A stretch of DNA of 29,516 nucleotides from an uncultured Ruminococcus sp. (GTDB taxonomy: Bacteria; Bacillota; Clostridia; Oscillospirales; Ruminococcaceae). The notes beneath the pieces are model-generated. The model saw only the letters and a program-made list of their open reading frames with translations. It was not told the origin of the DNA and ran no database searches. The DNA lies in assembly GCA_937926145.1 (NCBI GenBank), contig CALANW010000160.1:1-29516 (forward strand), written 5' to 3'. The position numbers and the translations under genes are program-made. Shown piece by piece: positions 1 to 6,403 of this stretch (its first letter is position 1; each line of letters begins with the position of its first letter).

Positions 1-119
1 GAATTCATTGTTTTATGCTCATTTCCCACAGCTGTTCAAATGTTGTCGGCTTGAAGCACTTATCGCTTCGCTCTGCGTGTTTACTCGCCGAGGATAGTTT
101 GCTTTTGTGGGACAGAATT

Positions 120-192
120 GGCGCAATTCACTTTTTAGGTTTACGGAACTAATTTCTCATATTCGTTTTACCTTTTTGATGTGAATTGCGCC
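120..192. repeat. 12-bp perfect inverted repeat
   Basis: GGCGCAATTCAC at 120-131 pairs perfectly with GTGAATTGCGCC at 181-192, enclosing 49 nt of AT-rich sequence. It could be a transcribed stem-loop or the remnant of a small palindromic element. No coding function is apparent. Confidence 0.6.
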
Positions 193-337
193 TTTGGTTT
201 TGTTACTGATTTCGCTATTGTTGCAGAGCTTTTTGTTGTTAGTTTAGGGAGTTTCGCTCTTGCGAGAGCGACAAGGTGGCTATGCCCCCTTGACCCCTGC
301 CACCCTTTGAAAAGCGTGGACGTAAACTTTAGTTGGC

Positions 338-371
338 TTGGCATAGCCCAAACAAATTTGAGCTATGCCAA
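338..371 (-). terminator. Hairpin downstream of fumarase alpha
   Basis: TTGGCATAGC at 338-347 pairs perfectly with GCTATGCCAA at 362-371, giving a 10-bp stem with a 14-nt loop, 18 nt beyond the fumarase stop on the minus strand. No clear U-tract follows, so it may be a 3' stabilising hairpin rather than an intrinsic terminator. Confidence 0.4.
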
Positions 372-372
372 T

Positions 373-390
373 AATTCCGAATTCCGAATT
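373..390. repeat. (TTCGGAA)n heptamer repeat at the fumarase stop codon
   Basis: About two and a half copies of the heptamer AATTCGG (minus-strand reading). The array starts inside the TAA stop codon of fumarase alpha. The same repeat recurs at 12298-12330, 19608-19639 and 19878-19888. Confidence 0.75.
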
Positions 391-1231
391 AAATCTCTCT
401 GCTTGCGTGTCTTGTAACGTGACAGCCGATATTTACCGCAACGGGAAGTCCTGCAATGTGTGTAGGTGCTTGCTCTATCGCAACGGAGAGCGCCGTTGTC
501 GTTCCGCCGAAGCCCTGAGGTCCTATGCCAAGCTTGTTTACTTTTTCAAGTATGCGCTCTTCCATATCGCTGTAAAGTTTCTTTTCGTTTTTGATGCTGA
601 TATCGCGGCACAATGCTTTCTTTGCGAGATATGCGCACTGCTCAAAGTCGCCGCCGATGCCAACGCCAATTACCATTGGCGGGCAGGGGTTGCTTCCTGC
701 GACAGATGCAACTTCAACGACAAAGTTCTCGATATCTTCGATAGTTGCAGACGGGGTGAACATTTTCAGCTTGGACATATTCTCACTGCCGAAGCCTTTC
801 GGGCAGACCGAGATATGCACCTTGTCGCCGTCAACGATGCGTGTATGTATTACCGCAGGCGTGTTGTCGCCTGTGTTTACGCGTTCAAGTGGGTCGGAAA
901 CGACCGAACAGCGGAGATAACCCTCGGTGTAACCCTTGGAAACGCCCTTGTTTATAGCTTCGTAAAGACTTCCGCCGACAAAATGCACGTCCTGACCGAT
1001 ATCAAGGAAGATAACAGCCATTCCCGTATCCTGACAGACTGCGATATTCTCGCTTTCTGCGGCTTCGATGTTGCGCACGAGGTCGCAGAGGACTTCTCTT
1101 CCCGTCGGAGATTTTTCACCGTCGGGAGAATTTTTTATCTTTTCAACGAGCGAGCAGGGAAGCTTGCGGTTCGCCTTGATGCAAAGCTCGCTTACGATCT
1201 TTTCAACTTCGGAAACATTTATCTCTCTCAT
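389..1231 (-). CDS. Fumarate hydratase (class I), alpha subunit
   Basis: 280 aa, the usual length of the alpha half of two-subunit Fe-S fumarase/tartrate dehydratase, which interconverts fumarate and malate. It shows VCQDTG at 65-70, SNPCPP near 180-185, the Gly-rich GPQGFGGTTTAL near 237-248 and the C-terminal NIGCHVTRHA at 267-276. Cys66, Cys183 and Cys270 are candidate 4Fe-4S ligands. The ATG at 1231 is chosen over an upstream in-frame TTG (1270) because the latter lies inside the preceding amidohydrolase gene; AAAGGA precedes the ATG and the intergenic gap is 1 nt. It is the last gene of a minus-strand operon. The partner beta subunit, which normally follows at once, is absent from the 388 bases downstream, so activity would need a beta subunit encoded elsewhere. 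Confidence 0.92.
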   Translation of the reverse strand: MREINVSEVEKIVSELCIKANRKLPCSLVEKIKNSPDGEKSPTGREVLCDLVRNIEAAESENIAVCQDTGMAVIFLDIGQDVHFVGGSLYEAINKGVSKGYTEGYLRCSVVSDPLERVNTGDNTPAVIHTRIVDGDKVHISVCPKGFGSENMSKLKMFTPSATIEDIENFVVEVASVAGSNPCPPMVIGVGIGGDFEQCAYLAKKALCRDISIKNEKKLYSDMEERILEKVNKLGIGPQGFGGTTTALSVAIEQAPTHIAGLPVAVNIGCHVTRHASREI

Positions 1232-1232
1232 T

Positions 1233-2393
1233 TTAAATGTCGTTCCTTTCAAAAATTTTCTTTCCGTCAATGAAAACGGCGGAACAGTTTGTCATTATTT
1301 CGAGCGGATCACCGTCAAAAATTGCGAAGTCAGCGTCCTTTCCAACCTTTATCGAGCCAACGCGGTCGGCAATGCCGATTATCTCGGCGGCGTTTATGGT
1401 GAGCGCTTTCATCGCTTCTTCCTTGGGAAGTCCTGCTTTCACGCAGTATGCGGCGCTTGTCGGAAGATACTGCACGGGAATTTCGGGGTGGTCGGTGCAG
1501 ATAGCAACTTTTACGCCGTGTCGGTTAAGCACACCTGCGTTCGCAGTTGTAAGTTCGGCAAGCTCGGGTTTTCCGCGGTCGCATATAATAGGACCTGTCA
1601 GTGCAGAAGCGTTTTCTCTGCCCAAAATATCGGCAATTTTGTGCCCCTCGGTGCAGTGGATAAGCACATAATCAAGTCCGAATTCCTTTGAAATGCGAAC
1701 GGCAGTCATAATATCATCTGCACGGTGGCAATGGAAATGCGCCTTTAATTTATGCTCGAAAAGCGGAATGAGCGCCTCGGATTTTATATCGAATTCGGGG
1801 AGTGACTCGTCATTTTCAATTGCGAAATTTTTATCGTCAAGATAGCGCTTTGCCTTGAAAAGAGCCTCGCGGATAATTGCCGCAGTAGCCATTCGGGTAA
1901 CTGGAGCGGTGTCCTTATCCGAAAATGTGGACTTCGGATTCTCGCCGAGGGCAAATTTTATGCCGACCTTGCGGATAAGCATTTCATCGGCACATCTGCC
2001 GTGCGTTTTTACCGCGATAAAGTCACCGCCTATCGGGTTGGACGAGCCAACGCCCGTAACTGCCGTTGTAACACCGCAGGCAACAGCGTCCGAAAAGCAT
2101 CGGTCGAAGCAGTTTATGCCGTCGATAGTGCGCAGGTGCGGAGTTACGGGGTCAGTGTCCTCGTTCACGTCCTCGCCCTCAACGCCCATTCCGTCACCGA
2201 TAAGTCCGATGTGGGAATGTGGGTCGATAAAGCCGGGGAAAAGCTTCTTTCCGCCTGCATCAAAGCTGTCGGAGGGGATATCGGCAGGTTCGCCCTCGCC
2301 TACGGAAGTAATTTTGCCGTTTTCAAAGCCAACGTAGCCGATGAAAGGCTTAACGCCCTCCATTGTGTGTATTTCAGCGTTGTAGATATACAT
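1233..2393 (-). CDS. Metal-dependent amidohydrolase
   Basis: 386-aa cytosolic amidohydrolase-superfamily enzyme. It has the N-terminal beta-sandwich and the metal-binding HxH in FIDPHSHIG (His59, His61). A second HxH-like cluster (HFHCH, 219-223), HCTEGH at 246-251 and CTDHPE at 299-304 supply the further metal and catalytic residues expected of the TIM-barrel fold. A C-terminal GKDADFAIFDGDP segment (351-363) is the classic return to the beta-sandwich. Its layout resembles the imidazolonepropionase/isoaspartyl-dipeptidase-like amidohydrolases common in Clostridia; the substrate cannot be told from sequence. AAGGAG lies 8 nt before the ATG. It sits 21 nt after a small membrane peptide and 1 nt before fumarase alpha, so it is cotranscribed with them. 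Confidence 0.9.
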   Translation of the reverse strand: MYIYNAEIHTMEGVKPFIGYVGFENGKITSVGEGEPADIPSDSFDAGGKKLFPGFIDPHSHIGLIGDGMGVEGEDVNEDTDPVTPHLRTIDGINCFDRCFSDAVACGVTTAVTGVGSSNPIGGDFIAVKTHGRCADEMLIRKVGIKFALGENPKSTFSDKDTAPVTRMATAAIIREALFKAKRYLDDKNFAIENDESLPEFDIKSEALIPLFEHKLKAHFHCHRADDIMTAVRISKEFGLDYVLIHCTEGHKIADILGRENASALTGPIICDRGKPELAELTTANAGVLNRHGVKVAICTDHPEIPVQYLPTSAAYCVKAGLPKEEAMKALTINAAEIIGIADRVGSIKVGKDADFAIFDGDPLEIMTNCSAVFIDGKKIFERNDI

Positions 2394-2414
2394 TCATTTT
2401 ACTCCTTGGGAATA

Positions 2415-2585
2415 TCAGGACAAGCCGCACTCGTCATAGTCTTTCCAGCGCTCATAATGGTTGTAAGCGGCGATAGCTTTGTAGACGATAAAGCCGCCGA
2501 GCATAAGTATCAGCGAGAGCGCAATGGAAATGGGAAGTGCTGCCTTTGTAAACTGGATAAGAGTAACGTCTTTGTTCTTTTTCAT
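2415..2585 (-). CDS. Small single-pass membrane protein (56 aa)
   Basis: A short gene with a basic N-terminus (MKKNKDVTLIQFTKAA), one hydrophobic helix at about residues 17-40 (ISIALSLILMLGGFIVY is its core) and a polar tail with HYERWKDYDE. The ATG is preceded by AAAGGAT about 11 nt upstream. It fits exactly between the lipoprotein gene (19-nt gap) and the amidohydrolase gene (21-nt gap), all on the minus strand, which supports it as real. No family is recognised. Confidence 0.65.
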   Translation of the reverse strand: MKKNKDVTLIQFTKAALPISIALSLILMLGGFIVYKAIAAYNHYERWKDYDECGLS

Positions 2586-2604
2586 ATATAATAGTATCCT
2601 TTCG

Positions 2605-3489
2605 TTAGTTTTCTAAAAGCTCCCAATTGTCGAAACAGGGAAAATTGGTCTCTATATAAGCCTTCACGCTGTCCATATCGGGATTTTTACTGTTGTTGCA
2701 GTCGTAGATATAGGCAACGGGGAAGTAGCTGTTGTCTTGTTCAAGCTTCTGTATCTCCGCAAGCCTTGCTTCAAAGGTGTCATTGTCAACCTCAGCGCCG
2801 TCGATATAAGCCTGACCGAGTTCGGAATGTTCCGTTCCGTCCTCATCGGTATAATACATTCCCGACTCACGGAACAAGGTCGAAACGACTTCAAAGTCCG
2901 AGCCGTTCCAGCCGTAAAGATAATAGTCCGTATAGCCGTAAGTTCCCCATGTGTGTCCGCGCATTGGCTGGAAAAGTATCCGCATTGTATCGGGGATATA
3001 GCGAACGCTTCCCCAGACCGATGTTGTCCAAAGCTCCAGGACTTGCATACCGTCATCGTTGAAATAAAGGATATCCGTCAGTTCATAAGGGTTTATCTCT
3101 ACCACAGCTTCGGGGATATCATCGCCGTTTATGTCGCCGAGATAAACTCCGCCCGTAAGGAAATCAAGACCGTTGAGATATTCCGAGTAAGCGTGCTGCC
3201 ATTCGTTCGGGCAGGTGCAGACCTTTTCTTCAATTTTATCGGAGGAGACCGTTTCGATCGGAGCTTCTGTTGCTGAAGCTGTTGAAGCGGAGGTCTCGGT
3301 ATTTTCGGTAAGGGACGTTTCGGGCGAGGCTTCCGTTACGGACGTTTCCGAAGAGGTCAGAGCCGATGTTTCCGCAGAGATCACAGTCTCGGCAGAAACC
3401 GAGGTCTCCTCGGGAACAGGGGTATCGGCATTATTGCAGGAGGTCAGAATAAGCATTGCCGCCGTGAAAATCAAGGCTGTTCGTTTCAT
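2605..3489 (-). CDS. Secreted lipoprotein with S/T/E-rich stalk
   Basis: 294 aa. A type II signal peptide ends in the lipobox LTSC, so Cys18 would be lipidated and the protein anchored to the outer face of the membrane. Residues about 20-85 are a low-complexity stalk of Ser, Thr, Glu, Val and Ala with repeated ETS/AET steps. The globular part follows and includes GDINGDDIPEAVVE near 118-131, an Asp-rich loop like calcium-binding FG-GAP/dockerin-type loops, and many aromatic residues. AAAAGGA precedes the ATG. It lies 21 nt after the FlhB-like gene in the same operon. Function is unknown; related-looking lipoproteins are common in Ruminococcus-type genomes. Confidence 0.8.
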   Translation of the reverse strand: MKRTALIFTAAMLILTSCNNADTPVPEETSVSAETVISAETSALTSSETSVTEASPETSLTENTETSASTASATEAPIETVSSDKIEEKVCTCPNEWQHAYSEYLNGLDFLTGGVYLGDINGDDIPEAVVEINPYELTDILYFNDDGMQVLELWTTSVWGSVRYIPDTMRILFQPMRGHTWGTYGYTDYYLYGWNGSDFEVVSTLFRESGMYYTDEDGTEHSELGQAYIDGAEVDNDTFEARLAEIQKLEQDNSYFPVAYIYDCNNSKNPDMDSVKAYIETNFPCFDNWELLEN

Positions 3490-3510
3490 ATTATGTCCTT
3501 TTATATGTAA

Positions 3511-3792
3511 TTAAAACTGCTTTTTCGCAAGCGCAACGACCTGAACATATATCCCTGCAACGACCTGATAAAGCTCGGGAGGGATACCCTCGCCGACGCT
3601 CAGCATCGTAAGCATTGCCGCCGTGGAATCGTCACGGTAAACGGGAACGCCGTTTTCTTCCGCAAGGTTTATGATGCGCTCTGCGACCTTGCCGTGACCC
3701 GATGCAACAACAACGGGGGAGTAGTCCTGCTCGGGATTGTATTTGAGCGCGACTGCCGCGCCGTTCGTGATAGGCTTTCTATATCTTGACAT
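3511..3792 (-). CDS. FlhB cytoplasmic-domain-like protein (YlqH type)
   Basis: 93 aa matching only the cytoplasmic export-switch domain of FlhB/YscU. It has AAVALKYNPE at the position of the FlhB AVALxY strand, then SPVVVASGHGKVAERI and NGVPVYRDD, which correspond to the conserved AP-V-AKG...A-I...A-E--IP--E-- pattern. The Asn-Pro-Thr-His autocleavage site is replaced by ITNGA, and there are no transmembrane helices, so it cannot be a normal FlhB. Free-standing homologues of this kind (YlqH/FhlB) are known in Firmicutes. Its start overlaps the end of the FliK/YlqG-like gene by 14 nt, so the two are translationally coupled, as ylqG-ylqH are in Bacillus. Confidence 0.82.
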   Translation of the reverse strand: MSRYRKPITNGAAVALKYNPEQDYSPVVVASGHGKVAERIINLAEENGVPVYRDDSTAAMLTMLSVGEGIPPELYQVVAGIYVQVVALAKKQF

Positions 3793-5908
3793 TCAGACCG
3801 CTCCTTTTTTCACGAATTTTCGGGAATACCTGCGTAAGATCGCGTCGCTTTACTACCGTTCCGATAGTCGTATTTTCCATGGAATATCCGCTCGCCGAAG
3901 CTATCTTCGGTATGCTGTCGCGGAGCGGCTTGAAAACGCTCTCCGTTCCCGACGGGCAGAGGAGCGAAACATTCAGCTTCTTGCCGTAAGAACGAAGTTC
4001 AAGTTCAAAATAGCCAACGTCCTCTATCTCGAAGCAGAGGAACATCTGGCGCGAGTCTTCGCCTGCGGTTCTGCTCTCGGCATCGGGGTCAACCCAAAGC
4101 TCGCCGAAAGCCTTGAAGCCGCCGTCATTTATCGGAACGAGGAAGTGGAGAAGAGGTGTCATCGCTCCCGGAGTGGAGAGGAATCCCTGCATCATATCCG
4201 AGCGGCTCATTGACGAAAGTGATTTGAGCGAAGAATCGTTTATATTTTTCGAGAGAAAATCCATAAGATTTTCCATTGATGTTGGCGGCTTGTATTTAAT
4301 TCCGTCTGCGGAAGTAAGACCGCTCAACATCTGATTTATACTTTGCGCAAGGATAATCTTTTTATCCATATCATTGACGGAATTGAGCGCAATGCTCAGA
4401 TTATCGATAAGCTTGTTAAGGTCGCCCGTTGCGTTGAAGCTTCGCAGGATAAGGTTGAGCTCGTTGAGCTCGGATTGCGGAAGTATCGATTCAAAGACGT
4501 TTCTTATCGAAGCTGAGCCCGACTGTGTTTCGATAGTGGAAAGCATAGCCGAAAGCCGCTGAGGAGTTGTTGCGGCGAGCGCTTCGTTGAGGTTCGTGCC
4601 AAGCTTCTGCGAAAGCAAAATAAGCGACTGCTGATTTAAAATAGAGTCCGAAGCGAACGAAACGTCTTTCTCGAGGAAGGGCAGGTTTGCGAGAATTTCA
4701 TTCGTCTTGTCGGCGAGCATAGTTTTCTTATCCATATCATCGACGGAGTTTATCATAATGCTGAGTCGGTCGATGAGCGAAGCCACATTGCCCGTTGAAT
4801 CGTAGCTTTTGAGGATATTGTTGAGTGCGCCGCTCATTGACGAGGGGAGCATCTGTGAGAACAATTCGCGCAGAGAATCAAGTCCGCCGTCCGAGGCGAT
4901 GTTCTCCGCATTCTTCATAAGAAGTTCCAAAGGTACGGTCGATTCGTTGAGCGCTGCGCCGACTTTTTCCGCCAAGAGTGAAAGCGAACTGAACGGTGAA
5001 GCCGAGCCTTGGACGATAGTGTTCAGCGAAGCAAGCTTTATATCGGTCGGCAGGTCGGCATTTTCTATGTAGTTCATAAAAAGCTGACGGAGAGCGTCCG
5101 CCTGCTCCTGATTCGGGGTCATATCGAGAATGGCGTTGAAGCTTTCGCCGAGCGCCGAAGTGCTTCCGTTGAAGCGTGAGATATTGTATATCGCGAGCGA
5201 AATGAGGTTTTCGGTTTTGTCGTTCATAAGAAGACTTCCGCGAAGCTCGTTGAGGAGAGAGAGCATTTCGCCCTTCATTTCGTTGAAATTATCCTTTGTA
5301 AGTCCGTCCGCGAGCTCGGTGAGCCGCTGCGCAAGTGAACGTGTCGGTGCGGCTGTATCGGAGAGATAGCGCAGATTTTCCGCAACGGAAGTTACGATGC
5401 TGTCACGAGCGGAAGCATCTGCGGCGGCTTTGGTGAACTGCAAAACAGCCTCGCCTACGTCGCTCGAACCCGTTTTCATCAGCATATCTTTCATATTGCC
5501 CCAGATAGGGTCGCTGAATGCGGTGGACTGCTTCTCCTGCGCTATCATATCGCCCGGAACGTTCGCAGGCTTGAGCATTACCTCATTGGCGAATTCCGTC
5601 ACCTTGTTGAGGACATCGGCAGAGCCGCTTTCGCGCAGAGCGGTCAGCGTTTCTTCGCCGATGATAGAGCGGAGTACGTTTATCCCTGCGGTAGGGTCTT
5701 TGGCAGGCGTGATATCGGTGTTGAGGATCGAGCCGTCCTTGTTGTCCTGGTTTGTGTATTCCTGATCGCGCTCAGTCGATTTCTGTACCTTTGTAGTGTC
5801 GCCGAGGTTGAAGACTTGGTCGGTCTGAGTCTGCTGAGGGTTGTTTTTCGGCGAAAAATCATAGTTTTTAGGCGCAACAGGGGTTGTAATATTAAGCAGA
5901 TCGGACAT
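3779..5908 (-). CDS. FliK/YlqG-like protein with internal repeats
   Basis: 709 aa, soluble, with no signal peptide. The N-terminal 75 residues are polar and Gln/Asn/Thr-rich. The middle is helical and contains a clear internal duplication of about 100 residues: about 308-409 and 427-530 share LNxILxSxxxTGxxxxLIDxLSIxxNSVxDMDKK. The C-terminal 130 residues (GELWVDPD..., CFEIEDVGYFELELRSYGKKLNV, then SGYSMENTTIGTV) resemble the C-terminal domain of hook-length control proteins (FliK), which contacts FlhB. Its direct coupling to a free FlhB-C-like protein supports a YlqG assignment. AAGGAG lies upstream of the ATG. It is the first gene of the minus-strand operon. The exact role (flagellar export or otherwise) is unproven. 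Confidence 0.7.
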   Translation of the reverse strand: MSDLLNITTPVAPKNYDFSPKNNPQQTQTDQVFNLGDTTKVQKSTERDQEYTNQDNKDGSILNTDITPAKDPTAGINVLRSIIGEETLTALRESGSADVLNKVTEFANEVMLKPANVPGDMIAQEKQSTAFSDPIWGNMKDMLMKTGSSDVGEAVLQFTKAAADASARDSIVTSVAENLRYLSDTAAPTRSLAQRLTELADGLTKDNFNEMKGEMLSLLNELRGSLLMNDKTENLISLAIYNISRFNGSTSALGESFNAILDMTPNQEQADALRQLFMNYIENADLPTDIKLASLNTIVQGSASPFSSLSLLAEKVGAALNESTVPLELLMKNAENIASDGGLDSLRELFSQMLPSSMSGALNNILKSYDSTGNVASLIDRLSIMINSVDDMDKKTMLADKTNEILANLPFLEKDVSFASDSILNQQSLILLSQKLGTNLNEALAATTPQRLSAMLSTIETQSGSASIRNVFESILPQSELNELNLILRSFNATGDLNKLIDNLSIALNSVNDMDKKIILAQSINQMLSGLTSADGIKYKPPTSMENLMDFLSKNINDSSLKSLSSMSRSDMMQGFLSTPGAMTPLLHFLVPINDGGFKAFGELWVDPDAESRTAGEDSRQMFLCFEIEDVGYFELELRSYGKKLNVSLLCPSGTESVFKPLRDSIPKIASASGYSMENTTIGTVVKRRDLTQVFPKIREKRSGLNVKI

Positions 5909-6116
5909 TCTCTATCGCTCCTTAATGATTTTTTGTGTACTGTAAAAGTGTTGAAATTTTATATTTATTTGTGCAAAATTCACATAATTTTCGAGTTTTC
6001 CACACTGATTTTTGTAATTATGAGGCTTGATTTTTGCCTGATGATTTTTAAAATCAAGGCCTTGATTTTTGTGCAAAATAAACTAAAATTTAAGGGAAAG
6101 TTCTCCTGAGAAAGCC

Positions 6117-6145
6117 TTGTTAAGACGGGAAAAATATTGTATAAT
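6117..6145 (+). promoter_or_regulatory. Sigma-70-type promoter for the che operon
   Basis: TTGTTA (6117-6122), a 17-nt spacer and a perfect TATAAT (6140-6145). Transcription would start near 6152, giving a leader of about 250 nt before cheA. It is a housekeeping-type promoter, not a sigma-28 flagellar one. Confidence 0.7.
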
Positions 6146-6151
6146 GTATAT

Positions 6152-6403
6152 ATTGTGAATAATAATGGCTCGGAGTTGATTTTTACGGTCCATTTAAATG
6201 TTCAGATACCATTATAACACAATTTTTACCGAACGGCAATACATTTCAGCAAGAATTTTTAAATTTGTTGGCGGCTGACCAACCCTTATCCGTGTGCGGT
6301 TTTATGACACGGCTTGACTTTATCAAAAACAAAGTGGAGCGGCAGTGCGAATTCGCACGGAGCGTTCCCCGCAATTATTAATCAAACAGGTAGGTGCTTA
6401 AAA
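6152..6403 (+). other. Structured 5' leader of cheA, class not recognised
   Basis: The leader contains ATAATGG paired with CCATTAT (about 6162-6215), CCGTGT paired with ACACGG, and the palindrome GTGCGAATTCGCAC flanked by GCGG and CCGC. No known riboswitch consensus (for example the GEMM c-di-GMP motifs) could be matched by eye. The cheA ribosome site (AGGTAGGTG) lies at its end, so a translational control element is possible but unproven. Confidence 0.35.

Larger units (their letters stand above)
1..388. other. Gene-free, hairpin-rich intergenic region
   Basis: No convincing reading frame with a ribosome site was found on either strand. The region holds several inverted repeats: GGCGCAATTCAC at 120-131 against its complement at 181-192, a GCTCTTGCGAGAGC hairpin near 257-270, and three copies of a GGCTATGCC-type word (278-286, 340-348, 362-369) in alternating orientation. 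Fumarase beta would be expected directly after the alpha gene on the minus strand, but it is not here. Confidence 0.6.
5909..6403. other. Divergent intergenic region between ylqG-like gene and cheA
   Basis: This stretch of 495 bases contains no convincing gene. The left part (5909-6116) is very AT-rich and holds a perfect 20-base palindrome centred near 6058-6059 (AAAATCAAGG and its complement). The right part contains the che promoter (6117-6145) and its leader with two stem-forming segments: CCGTGT...ACACGG around 6289-6312, and the perfect palindrome GTGCGAATTCGCAC around 6345-6358. Confidence 0.6.

Noticed and set aside
365..1273. Plus-strand frame of 302 codons
   Set aside because: Antisense shadow of fumarase alpha, which has clear family motifs. 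The shadow frame is Cys/Phe-rich and has no ribosome site.
6152..6403. c-di-GMP (GEMM) riboswitch before cheA
   Set aside because: The conserved tetraloop receptor and GG/CGCAAAGC-type segments of the GEMM-I motif are not found.
6314..6403. Upstream TTG extension of CheA by 30 residues
   Set aside because: The added residues are encoded by the leader palindrome, lack a ribosome site and precede the normal P1 N-terminus; the ATG at 6404 has AGGTAGGTG upstream.
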